Notes under the pieces: generated by a model
The model's database searches: none
Told to the model about the DNA's origin: nothing
The model's input: the letters and a program-made list of their open reading frames with translations, nothing else
Program-made: the position numbers and the translations under genes
Shown: positions 9,671 to 15,223 of the stretch, in pieces
Position numbering within the stretch: the stretch's first letter is position 1
Layout of the letters: the number at the start of each line of letters is the position of its first letter
DNA from: an uncultured Pelagibacteraceae bacterium
GTDB taxonomy: Bacteria > Pseudomonadota > Alphaproteobacteria > Pelagibacterales > Pelagibacteraceae
Assembly: GCA_902583645.1 (NCBI GenBank)
Contig: CACHWQ010000005.1
Span: 17,149-81,148 of the forward strand
Direction: 5' to 3'
Length of the DNA stretch: 64,000 bases

Positions 9671-10155
9671 TAAGCAACCAATCCTTTTAATTCTTTTCTG
9701 CATTTAGCAAGTCTACTCATTACAGTACCTATTGGAGTCTCAATATTTTTAGCTATATCTTTGTAGCTTAAATCATCTGCAGCAAGCATTAATATTTCTC
9801 TACATTTTTCACCCATAGTTTTGATAGCTGAAAGAACTTTTTTTGTTTCATCTTTTAAGCCTATTCTTTCAGAAATATCGTTTTGTTTTTCATCAATTAC
9901 CTGTAAGTCATTCCCTTCGTTATCAGTCATAGAACTCAATTTTTGATTTTTTCTAATTTCATCAATAAATAGACCTTTCATTTTCAACACAGCTATAGCT
10001 TTAATATTTGGATGATCCATATATTTTTCTTTATTAGATATTAAATATTCCATAGCACCATTGACTAATTCGTAAGGGTCGCTTTTCCCCTTTACTATCC
10101 CTAGTGCTATTACTACTAAGCTCTTTACAAAATTCTCGTCTAATTTCTCTTTCAT
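9670..10155 (-). CDS. ECF-type RNA polymerase sigma factor
   Basis: 161 residues with two conserved regions only: sigma-2 (about 25-75, ELVNGAMEYLI to IDEIRKNQK) and sigma-4 with its helix-turn-helix (about 115-155, CREILMLAADDLSYKDIAK then PIGTVMSRLAKCRKEL). This is the ECF (group IV) layout. The ATG at 10155 follows an in-frame stop, so it is the only ATG start for this frame. It is cotranscribed with small peptides upstream and the anti-sigma downstream (TAATG overlap), and the operon begins with the same promoter-like motif as four other leftward units in the island, predicting autoregulation. Free-living SAR11 are described as having only RpoD and RpoH, so it is unusual here. Confidence 0.9.
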   Translation of the reverse strand: MKEKLDENFVKSLVVIALGIVKGKSDPYELVNGAMEYLISNKEKYMDHPNIKAIAVLKMKGLFIDEIRKNQKLSSMTDNEGNDLQVIDEKQNDISERIGLKDETKKVLSAIKTMGEKCREILMLAADDLSYKDIAKNIETPIGTVMSRLAKCRKELKGLVA

Positions 10156-10222
10156 ATTTAAAATCTTCTATGAGATCTAAAGTATCAAACTTAAAACAAT
10201 TATAGTTCTTATTCAATTTCAT
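10034..10222 (-). other. Overlapping 62-codon reading frame ahead of the sigma gene
   Basis: Its ATG sits in a TAATG junction with the stop of the 147-residue gene, just like the true couplings elsewhere in this operon. It runs 122 bp into the sigma gene in another frame. The second half (SSNSTRDSKGEK onward) looks like a shadow of the sigma gene. It may be a short coupling frame that carries ribosomes up to the sigma start at 10155, or it may be chance. No homology is recognised. Confidence 0.3.
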
Positions 10223-10665
10223 TATATTCTCTTAATACTTGGTGAATTTCCACATCTATAAACTGGGTTTATATAATTATTGATAAACTTTAACTCTGTA
10301 TTAGAGTTACATAGAATACCTTTTGAGCTTATATTCCAAGAACCATAACCACTTCTTCCGCAGTTGACTTGAAATGTAGTCGAGTTATCACAAGTGTAAC
10401 CTGGAATATAATTGTTAAGTTTTTTAGTTTTTAAATTTATTAATACATTATCAATAATATTTTGTTGATATTCATTACACTCTGATTCTTGTGCAAATCT
10501 TAGAATACTTTTTTGACCATGTTCATTTAATCCTTCAGAATTATACCCATATTCATAATCAGTATTGTTATAAAAACATGGATTTACATCTGCATTAGCT
10601 CGACTAGCTACTCCAATTACTTTTAGGATAATTAGAATAGCTATAATTATAAATTGAGGTTTCAT
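10222..10665 (-). CDS. Exported Cys-containing protein of unknown function
   Basis: 147 residues. The N-terminus has a signal peptide (about 1-25, ending SRANA). The mature part is polar, rich in Asn, Tyr and Gly, and has six cysteines spread along it, which suggests disulfides in the periplasm or outside the cell. No known domain is recognised. The start ATG overlaps the stop of the 46-residue peptide gene (TAATG), so translation is probably coupled. It sits in the sigma operon between small peptides and the sigma gene and could be an effector or part of signal sensing; neither is shown. Confidence 0.7.
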   Translation of the reverse strand: MKPQFIIIAILIILKVIGVASRANADVNPCFYNNTDYEYGYNSEGLNEHGQKSILRFAQESECNEYQQNIIDNVLINLKTKKLNNYIPGYTCDNSTTFQVNCGRSGYGSWNISSKGILCNSNTELKFINNYINPVYRCGNSPSIKRI

Positions 10666-10805
10666 TAAAAATTTCCACCTTTAATTATCTTGTTAGTATA
10701 AAAATTATAACCAGTTAACTCACTAGCAATTATGTTCCATTCGCTAGCTTGAGTTGCACTAGTTAAAACTGAAATTATTCCAATAATCAAAAATACTTTT
10801 TTCAT
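10665..10805 (-). CDS. 46-residue exported peptide
   Basis: A short gene reading MKKVFLIIGIISVLTSATQA as signal peptide followed by about 26 residues (SEWNIIASELTGYNFYTNKI and a short KGGNF-ended tail). Its signal peptide is very like those of the other island peptides (MKK-hydrophobic-A-x-A). It starts 4 bp after the stop of the gene at 10810-11016 and ends TAATG with the next gene. No Shine-Dalgarno is visible, so coupling is likely. Function unknown. Confidence 0.65.
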   Translation of the reverse strand: MKKVFLIIGIISVLTSATQASEWNIIASELTGYNFYTNKIIKGGNF

Positions 10806-10809
10806 TTAA

Positions 10810-11016
10810 TTATTTAGAGCTAGAGTTAACTAATATAGTTCCAATTACACCAAATACGATTGGCGAAAATCTTGATGCCGAACCTAAGAATTGAGTTAAG
10901 TTAAAACCAGCGTAAGATGCTATAAAATCAATAGCTGCAAAGCCAATCATTAAACCACCTATAATTTGTGTAACTGATGTTTTTTCTTCTTCTCTTATTA
11001 TCATTGCTTTTTTCAT
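10810..11016 (-). CDS. Small two-helix membrane protein, first gene of sigma operon
   Basis: 68 residues from the ATG at 11016, which is preceded by AAAGGAA. A longer frame starts at 11052, but its extra 12 residues (MNTNKQLTKGNT) are encoded by the conserved leader shared with three other peptide genes, so they are more likely untranslated. After MKKAMIIREEEKTS come two hydrophobic segments (about 16-36 and 47-63). There is no signal-peptide cleavage site, so it probably stays in the inner membrane. It is the first gene behind the promoter-like motif at 11061-11085. Function unknown. Confidence 0.65.
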   Translation of the reverse strand: MKKAMIIREEEKTSVTQIIGGLMIGFAAIDFIASYAGFNLTQFLGSASRFSPIVFGVIGTILVNSSSK

Positions 11017-11060
11017 TGTGTTTCCTTTTGTTAGTTGTTTGTTTGTGTTCATATTTAATT

Positions 11061-11085
11061 AACGTTTGAAATCAGATTTTATTCA
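11061..11085 (-). promoter_or_regulatory. Putative ECF promoter of the sigma operon
   Basis: On the minus strand: TGAAT, 16 nt, CGTT. The same pair with the same spacing stands in front of four other leftward island genes. The -10 CGTT and an AA-containing -35 resemble ECF promoters (GGAAC-N16-CGTT type). This one would drive the operon encoding the sigma factor itself. Confidence 0.65.
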
Positions 11086-11104
11086 AAAAAAAAGATAAAA
11101 AAAA

Positions 11105-11122
11105 AGCCCCTGAAAAGGGGCT
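11105..11122 (-). terminator. GCCCC/GGGGC terminator hairpin
   Basis: Stem AGCCCC with GGGGCT, six-base loop, flanked by A-runs and T-runs so that it can work in both directions. It lies just after the peptide gene at 11151-11303 and before the next promoter. Confidence 0.8.
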
Positions 11123-11150
11123 TTTTTATTTTATTACTTTTAGATTTAGC

Positions 11151-11303
11151 TTAGTGCCATCCACCCATTAAAGAATTATAAGTAGGAGTATAAGTACTAG
11201 TGTAACCACCACCATAAATATTAGGAGTATGTGTCCAGTAACCAGCATTAGCACTTGTTGCTAAAACTGAAAGTATTCCTATTACCATTGCTATCTTTTT
11301 CAT
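11151..11303 (-). CDS. Exported Gly/Tyr/Thr-rich 50-residue peptide, copy 1
   Basis: Signal peptide MKKIAMVIGILSVLATSANA, then a 30-residue mature peptide (GYWTHTPNIYGGGYTSTYTP, then a tail ending SLMGGWH) rich in Gly, Tyr, Thr and Trp and without cysteine. The start at 11303 has AAAGGAA upstream; the longer frame from 11339 would translate the conserved leader. An identical peptide is encoded at 14055-14207. It has its own ECF-like promoter and its own terminator, so it is a monocistronic unit. The composition suggests a surface-binding or self-assembling peptide, but this is a guess. Confidence 0.72.
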   Translation of the reverse strand: MKKIAMVIGILSVLATSANAGYWTHTPNIYGGGYTSTYTPTYNSLMGGWH

Positions 11304-11347
11304 TGTGTTTCCTTTTGTTAATTGTTTGTTTGTGTTCATGTTTAACT

Positions 11348-11372
11348 AACGTTTGAACTAAAATTTTATTCA
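11348..11372 (-). promoter_or_regulatory. Putative ECF promoter, peptide copy 1
   Basis: Minus strand TGAAT, 16 nt, CGTT, 9 nt before the conserved leader. Same layout as the promoter of the sigma operon. Confidence 0.65.
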
Positions 11373-11393
11373 AAAAAAAATTGATTTTTTTTG

Positions 11394-11427
11394 CCTAAAA
11401 GGAGCTATATAAATTGCCCCTTTTAGG
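11394..11427 (-). terminator. Hairpin after the YNPW-repeat peptide gene
   Basis: CCTAAAAGG-type stem with CCTTTTAGG (12 bp with one wobble pair, 10-nt loop) just downstream of the gene at 11435-11650. The U-tract on the minus strand comes only after an A-run, so it is a weaker terminator candidate than the GCCCC hairpins. Confidence 0.5.
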
Positions 11428-11434
11428 TGATTAT

Positions 11435-11650
11435 TTATCTTTCGTAATTCCATTTACCTGTCCAAGGGTTGTATTCAAGCTGTGAATCATTTCTTTCATA
11501 GCTCCATGCGCTGTCCCAAGGGTTGTATTTTAAAGAGGAATCCCTTGGCGCACTTTCCCATTGGCCAGAGTATGGGTTATACTTAATCTCAGCCAAACTC
11601 ATGTTTGGTAGGAGTAAAAAAAACAAAATAATCAGTAGTTTTTTTTCCAT
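11435..11650 (-). CDS. Exported peptide with three 18-residue YNPW repeats
   Basis: 71 residues: signal peptide (about 1-20, LLIILFFLLLPNMSLA), then three tandem units with the pattern YNP(W/Y)xxxWxYERxDSxL: IKYNPYSGQWESAPRDSS, LKYNPWDSAWSYERNDSQ and LEYNPWTGKWNYER. The aromatic Trp/Tyr repeats suggest binding to a carbohydrate or cell-wall surface, but no family is certain. It has a strong Shine-Dalgarno (AGGAGG) and an ECF-like promoter at 11670-11694. It is divergent from the second caspase gene; the two starts are only 61 bp apart. Confidence 0.75.
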   Translation of the reverse strand: MEKKLLIILFFLLLPNMSLAEIKYNPYSGQWESAPRDSSLKYNPWDSAWSYERNDSQLEYNPWTGKWNYER

Positions 11651-11669
11651 TTAAACCTCCTAGAATGTT

Positions 11670-11694
11670 AACGATTAAATGGTAAGATTATTCA
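11670..11694 (-). promoter_or_regulatory. Putative ECF promoter of YNPW-repeat peptide
   Basis: Minus strand TGAAT, 16 nt, CGTT. The spacer sequence differs from those of the duplicated cassettes, so this is independent support that the two boxes themselves are conserved. Confidence 0.68.
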
Positions 11695-11711
11695 AATAAA
11701 TTTGTGATAAA

Positions 11712-13694
11712 ATGAATTTTAAAAAAACTTTTTCATTATTAACTTTAATTATTTTTTTTACTTTTTCGTTAATAAATATTGCTATTTCAAACCCAACAGA
11801 AAATGCAAAGAAATTAAATTTTAAAGAATATGGTCCTTTTTTTGGAATAAAAAAAGGGAGACAATGGATAAGAGGAATACACGTTGGGGTAAAAGATGAT
11901 TATGCTCAAAGTACTTGGTATGGCACATTTGCAAAGGATAATATGTATCACAAGGGTTATTGGGCCCATACATATTCAGATGGTAAAGTAATTTATCAAT
12001 ACAGTCATTTTAAACTAGATAAACAAGGAAAAGTTATAAAAGATGAGAAAGGTCAATTTCTTATTGAAGACTCTTACGTAATTTCAAAAGAAGATTTTGA
12101 AAAAGTAAAATCATATATCCAATATGATATCGAGCTTCCTTTCAGTTTTTATAATTTTGATGTTAATGATAAGGCAGAAACAACCAATAAAACTAAAGTT
12201 TCAAAGAATATTAATCAGAGCAGTAAATTAGATAACTTACCCTACGACTCTATAAAAAAAAAATTAAACAAAGACTTTATTAAAATTTCTGAGTTAAAAA
12301 TAGATGATGATCTTATTCAGCTTCATATGAAAAAACATAAAAGTACAGTCGAATCTCATATGGGTAGATTTGAAAAAGAAAAACACTTAAATAATCCAAA
12401 TTTAAATAAAGAATTAAATTCAATTAGGAAAAGATTTACTCTTTCAAGCGATAAAAGGGGCTCATATGAAACAGTTACTCTAACAAAATTTGAGGAATAT
12501 CCATCTATACTTAAATCATTAATACAAAGTTCGTGGGGATATACCTCTGTAACTCTAAATATTCATCCTGATTTACCATGGTCAGTAAATTTACTACAAA
12601 ATAGAATTCTTGATATTGATCAAGTAACTGACACGGTTGTTTTAAAAGAATGGGGAGAAAAAGATAATAAAATATACACATATATTACAAAAAGGTTTTT
12701 CCATAAATCACAGTATGGGCAAACAAATCTTAATCAAAAAGAAATATTAATTTATAAAAAAGTAGAAACACTATCAGGAAAGTTAATAGAAAAAGAAATT
12801 AAGGGAAATTGTAAACAAACAAATATTTATAATGATATTGATGACTGTTTAAAAGAGATTGAATTGTCTAAGGAAGTAATAAAAAAAAATATGGAAAAAA
12901 TTGAGAAAATAAAGAAGGTAGATAAAACTTTTATTGCTAAGCTAAAAAACAAAACCCCATCATTTGAAATGCAAAATGATGAAAAATATTATGCCTTAGT
13001 TATTGGAAATAATGATTATCAACATTTAGAAAAATTAGATGCAGCTGAAAATGATGCTGTTGTGATTGCGGATGTATTAAAAAATAAATATGGTTTTGAA
13101 GTAGATTTACTTTTAAATGCAGATTATGACCGAACAGTTAATTCCCTGTTTAAAATTACAGATAAGCTTAAAAGAAATGATAATTTGCTTATTTACTATG
13201 CAGGTCATGGAGAATTAGATAAAGATGAAAATAGAGGTTACTGGCTCCCAGTTGATGCAAGTTATGAAATGAGATCAAAATGGATAAGCAATCAAAGAAT
13301 TGTTGATCGAATTAAAGCCACAAAGGCTAAGCATGTTTTATTAGTTGCAGATAGTTGTTTTTCAGGAACATTAATGAGATCGGGAAGCAATTTGGAGGAA
13401 GAACAATCTATTGATGAAAAATATATTAAGAGACTTAAAAATAAAAAAACACGTCTAGTAATTACTTCCGGCGGCAATGAACCAGTGGTTGATAGTGTAG
13501 GTGGAGACCACTCACTGTTTGCTTTAAAATTCATAGATACTCTAAAAAATAATAATACTGTAATTAATTCTCAAATTTTATTTGAAAACGTTAGAAGATA
13601 TGTAGTAGCAAATGCAGACCAAACCCCTGAAAGAGCAATGGTCCATAAAACAGGTCATGATGGGGGAGACTTTTTATTTTTTCCTAAGAAATAA
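11712..13694 (+). CDS. Exported caspase-like protease (peptidase C14), second paralog
   Basis: 660 residues. Signal peptide (about 1-27, FSLLTLIIFFTFSLINIAIS), a long N-terminal region with no recognised domain (about 30-420), then a caspase domain (about 425-660) with catalytic His499 in YYAGHG and Cys549 in ADSCFSG. The caspase domain is closely collinear with that of the MORN fusion at 6850-8946 through to a shared ending HDGGxFLFFP. The N-terminal region has no MORN repeats, so the two paralogs share a protease with different targeting parts. It is divergent from the YNPW peptide gene; its own upstream region lacks the TGAAT/CGTT signature on the plus strand. Confidence 0.88.
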   Translation: MNFKKTFSLLTLIIFFTFSLINIAISNPTENAKKLNFKEYGPFFGIKKGRQWIRGIHVGVKDDYAQSTWYGTFAKDNMYHKGYWAHTYSDGKVIYQYSHFKLDKQGKVIKDEKGQFLIEDSYVISKEDFEKVKSYIQYDIELPFSFYNFDVNDKAETTNKTKVSKNINQSSKLDNLPYDSIKKKLNKDFIKISELKIDDDLIQLHMKKHKSTVESHMGRFEKEKHLNNPNLNKELNSIRKRFTLSSDKRGSYETVTLTKFEEYPSILKSLIQSSWGYTSVTLNIHPDLPWSVNLLQNRILDIDQVTDTVVLKEWGEKDNKIYTYITKRFFHKSQYGQTNLNQKEILIYKKVETLSGKLIEKEIKGNCKQTNIYNDIDDCLKEIELSKEVIKKNMEKIEKIKKVDKTFIAKLKNKTPSFEMQNDEKYYALVIGNNDYQHLEKLDAAENDAVVIADVLKNKYGFEVDLLLNADYDRTVNSLFKITDKLKRNDNLLIYYAGHGELDKDENRGYWLPVDASYEMRSKWISNQRIVDRIKATKAKHVLLVADSCFSGTLMRSGSNLEEEQSIDEKYIKRLKNKKTRLVITSGGNEPVVDSVGGDHSLFALKFIDTLKNNNTVINSQILFENVRRYVVANADQTPERAMVHKTGHDGGDFLFFPKK

Positions 13695-13696
13695 AA

Positions 13697-13726
13697 AAAG
13701 CCCCTTAAGGAGAAAAAGGGGCTTTT
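13697..13726. terminator. Bidirectional terminator between caspase and peptide genes
   Basis: AAAAGCCCC and GGGGCTTTT form a 9-bp stem flanked by A- and T-runs. It lies between the convergent genes ending at 13694 (+) and 13744 (-) and can serve both. Confidence 0.82.
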
Positions 13727-13743
13727 AATTTAGTAGAGATTGA

Positions 13744-13920
13744 TTAGCAACCACTGAAATTATTCCAGCAAACTCCATCAGGACTTGTTCTGTAATGAGA
13801 GTCTACATAAGTACCATTACTTTTGAAGTACCCATCAACTAATACTAAAGCATTAGCAGCTGTATTTAAATTAAGGCCTATTACTGAAATAAGACCAATC
13901 ATCATTATTACTTTTTTCAT
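13744..13920 (-). CDS. Exported 58-residue peptide with GTYVxxHYR motif
   Basis: Signal peptide (MKKVIMMIGLISVIGLN to TAANA, about 24 residues), then a mature part with GYFKSNGTYVDSHYRTSPDG and two cysteines near the C-terminus (CWNNFSGC). The pattern GYxxxxGTYVxxHYRxxPD is recurrent in short bacterial secreted proteins of unknown role. The start at 13920 has AAAGGAA upstream. It lies behind its own ECF-like promoter and shares the conserved leader with three other island genes. Confidence 0.72.
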   Translation of the reverse strand: MKKVIMMIGLISVIGLNLNTAANALVLVDGYFKSNGTYVDSHYRTSPDGVCWNNFSGC

Positions 13921-13964
13921 TGTGTTTCCTTTTGTTAGTTGTTTGTTTGTGTTCATATTTAATT

Positions 13965-13989
13965 AACGTTTGAAATCAGATTTTATTCA
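13965..13989 (-). promoter_or_regulatory. Putative ECF promoter, GTYVxxHYR peptide
   Basis: Minus strand TGAAT, 16 nt, CGTT. Identical in sequence to the promoter of the sigma operon, as it is part of the duplicated cassette. Confidence 0.65.
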
Positions 13990-14009
13990 AAAAAAAAGAT
14001 AAAAAAAAA

Positions 14010-14025
14010 GCCCCTAAAAAGGGGC
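14010..14025 (-). terminator. GCCCC/GGGGC terminator hairpin, copy 2
   Basis: Same stem as at 11105-11122 with flanking A- and T-runs, just after the peptide gene at 14055-14207. Confidence 0.8.
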
Positions 14026-14054
14026 TTTTTTATTTTATTACTTTTAGATTTAGC

Positions 14055-14207
14055 TTAGTGCCATCCACCCATTAAAGAATTATAAGTAGGAGTATAAGTA
14101 CTAGTGTAACCACCACCATAAATATTAGGTGTATGTGTCCAGTAACCAGCATTAGCACTTGTTGCTAAAACTGAAAGTATTCCTATTACCATTGCTATCT
14201 TTTTCAT
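14055..14207 (-). CDS. Exported Gly/Tyr/Thr-rich 50-residue peptide, copy 2
   Basis: Encodes exactly the same peptide as 11151-11303; the nucleotide sequence differs at very few positions. The start at 14207 is preceded by AAAGGAA. It has its own ECF-like promoter at 14252-14276 and terminator at 14010-14025. Two identical, separately transcribed copies in a streamlined genome suggest that dosage matters or that the duplication is recent. Confidence 0.72.
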   Translation of the reverse strand: MKKIAMVIGILSVLATSANAGYWTHTPNIYGGGYTSTYTPTYNSLMGGWH

Positions 14208-14251
14208 TGTGTTTCCTTTTGTTAGTTGTTTATTTGTGTTCATATTTAACT

Positions 14252-14276
14252 AACGTTTGAACTAAAATTTTATTCA
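14252..14276 (-). promoter_or_regulatory. Putative ECF promoter, peptide copy 2
   Basis: Minus strand TGAAT, 16 nt, CGTT, 9 nt before the conserved leader; the rightmost of five such sites. Confidence 0.65.
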
Positions 14277-14395
14277 AAAATAATTATACCTTCGGATGGC
14301 TTAAGAAAATTTTCCTTTTTTAAATTTTGTGAATTTGTACAACTTAATAAAACTAGGGTTAATGAGAAAACAAAAATTTTATTAAAATTCCTAAC
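14270..14395 (-). pseudogene. Possible small lipoprotein remnant
   Basis: A minus-strand frame reads NKIFVFSLTLVLLSC followed by TNSQNLKKENFLKPSEG and a stop. LLSC is a good lipobox. No ATG, GTG or TTG lies between the upstream in-frame stop and the hydrophobic segment, so it is either decayed, cut at the island edge, or started by a rare codon. Its stop overlaps the promoter of the next peptide gene. Confidence 0.35.
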
Positions 14396-14478
14396 TACTC
14401 GGGAAGAGTGAAATTTTCATACCAACGAATATACCAATGAATTCCTAAACGACAGAAACACAAAAGCAACAAGCCACG

Positions 14479-14573
14479 AACAGATGTTCTTGCCCATTGA
14501 ATAAAATTGTTGTAGAACCTAATCTATTTAGTAGGGCCTGTAGCTCAGTTGGTTAGAGCAGTACACTCATAAT
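14479..14573 (+). repeat. Right copy of 95-bp direct repeat bounding the island
   Basis: Matches 5067-5161 (four mismatches). It covers the promoter and 5' half of the intact tRNA(CAT). With the left copy it defines the ends of the inserted segment. Confidence 0.88.
14490..14518 (+). promoter_or_regulatory. Putative tRNA promoter
   Basis: TTGCCC, 17 nt, TAGAAC, placed 15 nt before the tRNA start. It is also present in the left repeat before the truncated tRNA. The -10 match is imperfect. Confidence 0.4.
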
Positions 14574-14610
14574 GTATTGGTCCCAGGTTCGAGTCCTGGC
14601 GGGCCCACCA
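14534..14610 (+). tRNA. tRNA with CAT anticodon (elongator Met or Ile2)
   Basis: A 77-nt cloverleaf: acceptor GGGCCTG with CGGGCCC, loop CTCATAA, T arm CCAGG-TTCGAGT-CCTGG, CCA encoded. G1-C72 pairs, so it is not the initiator (that is at 31014-31090). A CAT anticodon could be elongator Met, or Ile reading ATA if C34 is modified by TilS, which is encoded at 47542. The acceptor stem is close to that of bacterial tRNA-Ile, so Ile2 is a real option. It ends 3 bp from the mlaC stop. Confidence 0.9.
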
Positions 14611-14613
14611 AAA

Positions 14614-15210
14614 TTACTCGTTAATAAATTTTTTTAAACTTTCAAATAAGGCTTCTATGTTGCCGTTATTACTTTTTATAATAGAAGCAAATTCTTCCTT
14701 TTGGGTTCTTGCGAGACTCAGACCCTCTATTATTAAATCTCTAATTAATGGATTATCCGGATTCTTTGTATAAATTCGCCAATCAATTTTTACCTCTGGT
14801 CTATCTTTTGTTGCGACTAGAATGCTTGAAACAATTGTATATTTGTCGTTTTTTTTATCTTTGGAAATTACATTTATTTTTGGATTAGAATATTCAGACA
14901 AACGACTTGAAAAACTTTTTAAAAAATAATCTTCAAATAATTCTGAATATTTTACCTTTTGATCATCTGAAATTTCTTTTCTATACTTGCCAAGTGTATA
15001 GAAACCAATTCCTTTTATATCCACTGTATCTTTAGCCAACTTTTGAAGTTCTAACATTTTTTCTTTTTTTGAAATATTCTTACTTAATGTTTGTGAAGCT
15101 CTATTAACAGTTGATTGTACAAAAATATCTGGCTCAATTGCTTGTGAGGAATTTGATAGGCTTAAGCAAAAAATTACTAGAAATAAAAAATTTGCAATTT
15201 TATTAAACAT
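14614..15210 (-). CDS. mlaC: MlaC-family phospholipid-binding protein
   Basis: 198 residues with a signal peptide (about 1-24, ending SSQA). The body fits the MlaC/Ttg2D family: an N-terminal helical part, then FEDYFLKSFSSRLSEY, IVSSILVATKDRPEVKIDWRIY and IRDLIIEGLSLARTQKEEFASII. MlaC carries phospholipids between the outer-membrane MlaA complex and the inner-membrane MlaFEDB transporter in the periplasm. It follows mlaA with a 13-bp gap, so the two are cotranscribed. No mlaDEF genes are in this window. Confidence 0.87.
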   Translation of the reverse strand: MFNKIANFLFLVIFCLSLSNSSQAIEPDIFVQSTVNRASQTLSKNISKKEKMLELQKLAKDTVDIKGIGFYTLGKYRKEISDDQKVKYSELFEDYFLKSFSSRLSEYSNPKINVISKDKKNDKYTIVSSILVATKDRPEVKIDWRIYTKNPDNPLIRDLIIEGLSLARTQKEEFASIIKSNNGNIEALFESLKKFINE

Positions 15211-15223
15211 TAGTTTTTAATAA

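Larger units (their letters stand above)
11007..11376 (-). repeat. 370-bp peptide cassette, copy 1
   Basis: Nearly identical to 13911-14280 (only a handful of substitutions, no gaps, offset 2904). It spans the leader and promoter of the upstream-lying unit, a terminator, a complete peptide gene and that gene's own promoter. The encoded peptide is identical in both copies, which points to recent duplication or gene conversion. Confidence 0.9.
13911..14280 (-). repeat. 370-bp peptide cassette, copy 2
   Basis: Second copy of 11007-11376. It carries the same order: leader and promoter, GCCCC terminator, peptide gene, leader, promoter. Confidence 0.9.

Noticed and set aside
11017..11052. First ATG of the peptide genes as the true start (also at 11339, 13956, 14243)
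   Set aside because: The segment is a leader shared by four genes, the first ATG lies 9 nt from the -10 box, and the second ATG has a Shine-Dalgarno and starts a signal peptide.
11105..14025. Repeated GCCCC hairpins as a CRISPR-like or mobile repeat
   Set aside because: They are single hairpins with T-runs at gene ends, best explained as terminators; two belong to the duplicated cassette.
5067..14610. Integrase or transposase inside the island
   Set aside because: All larger frames were read; none looks like a recombinase. The island appears to have lost its mover or been moved by an outside one.
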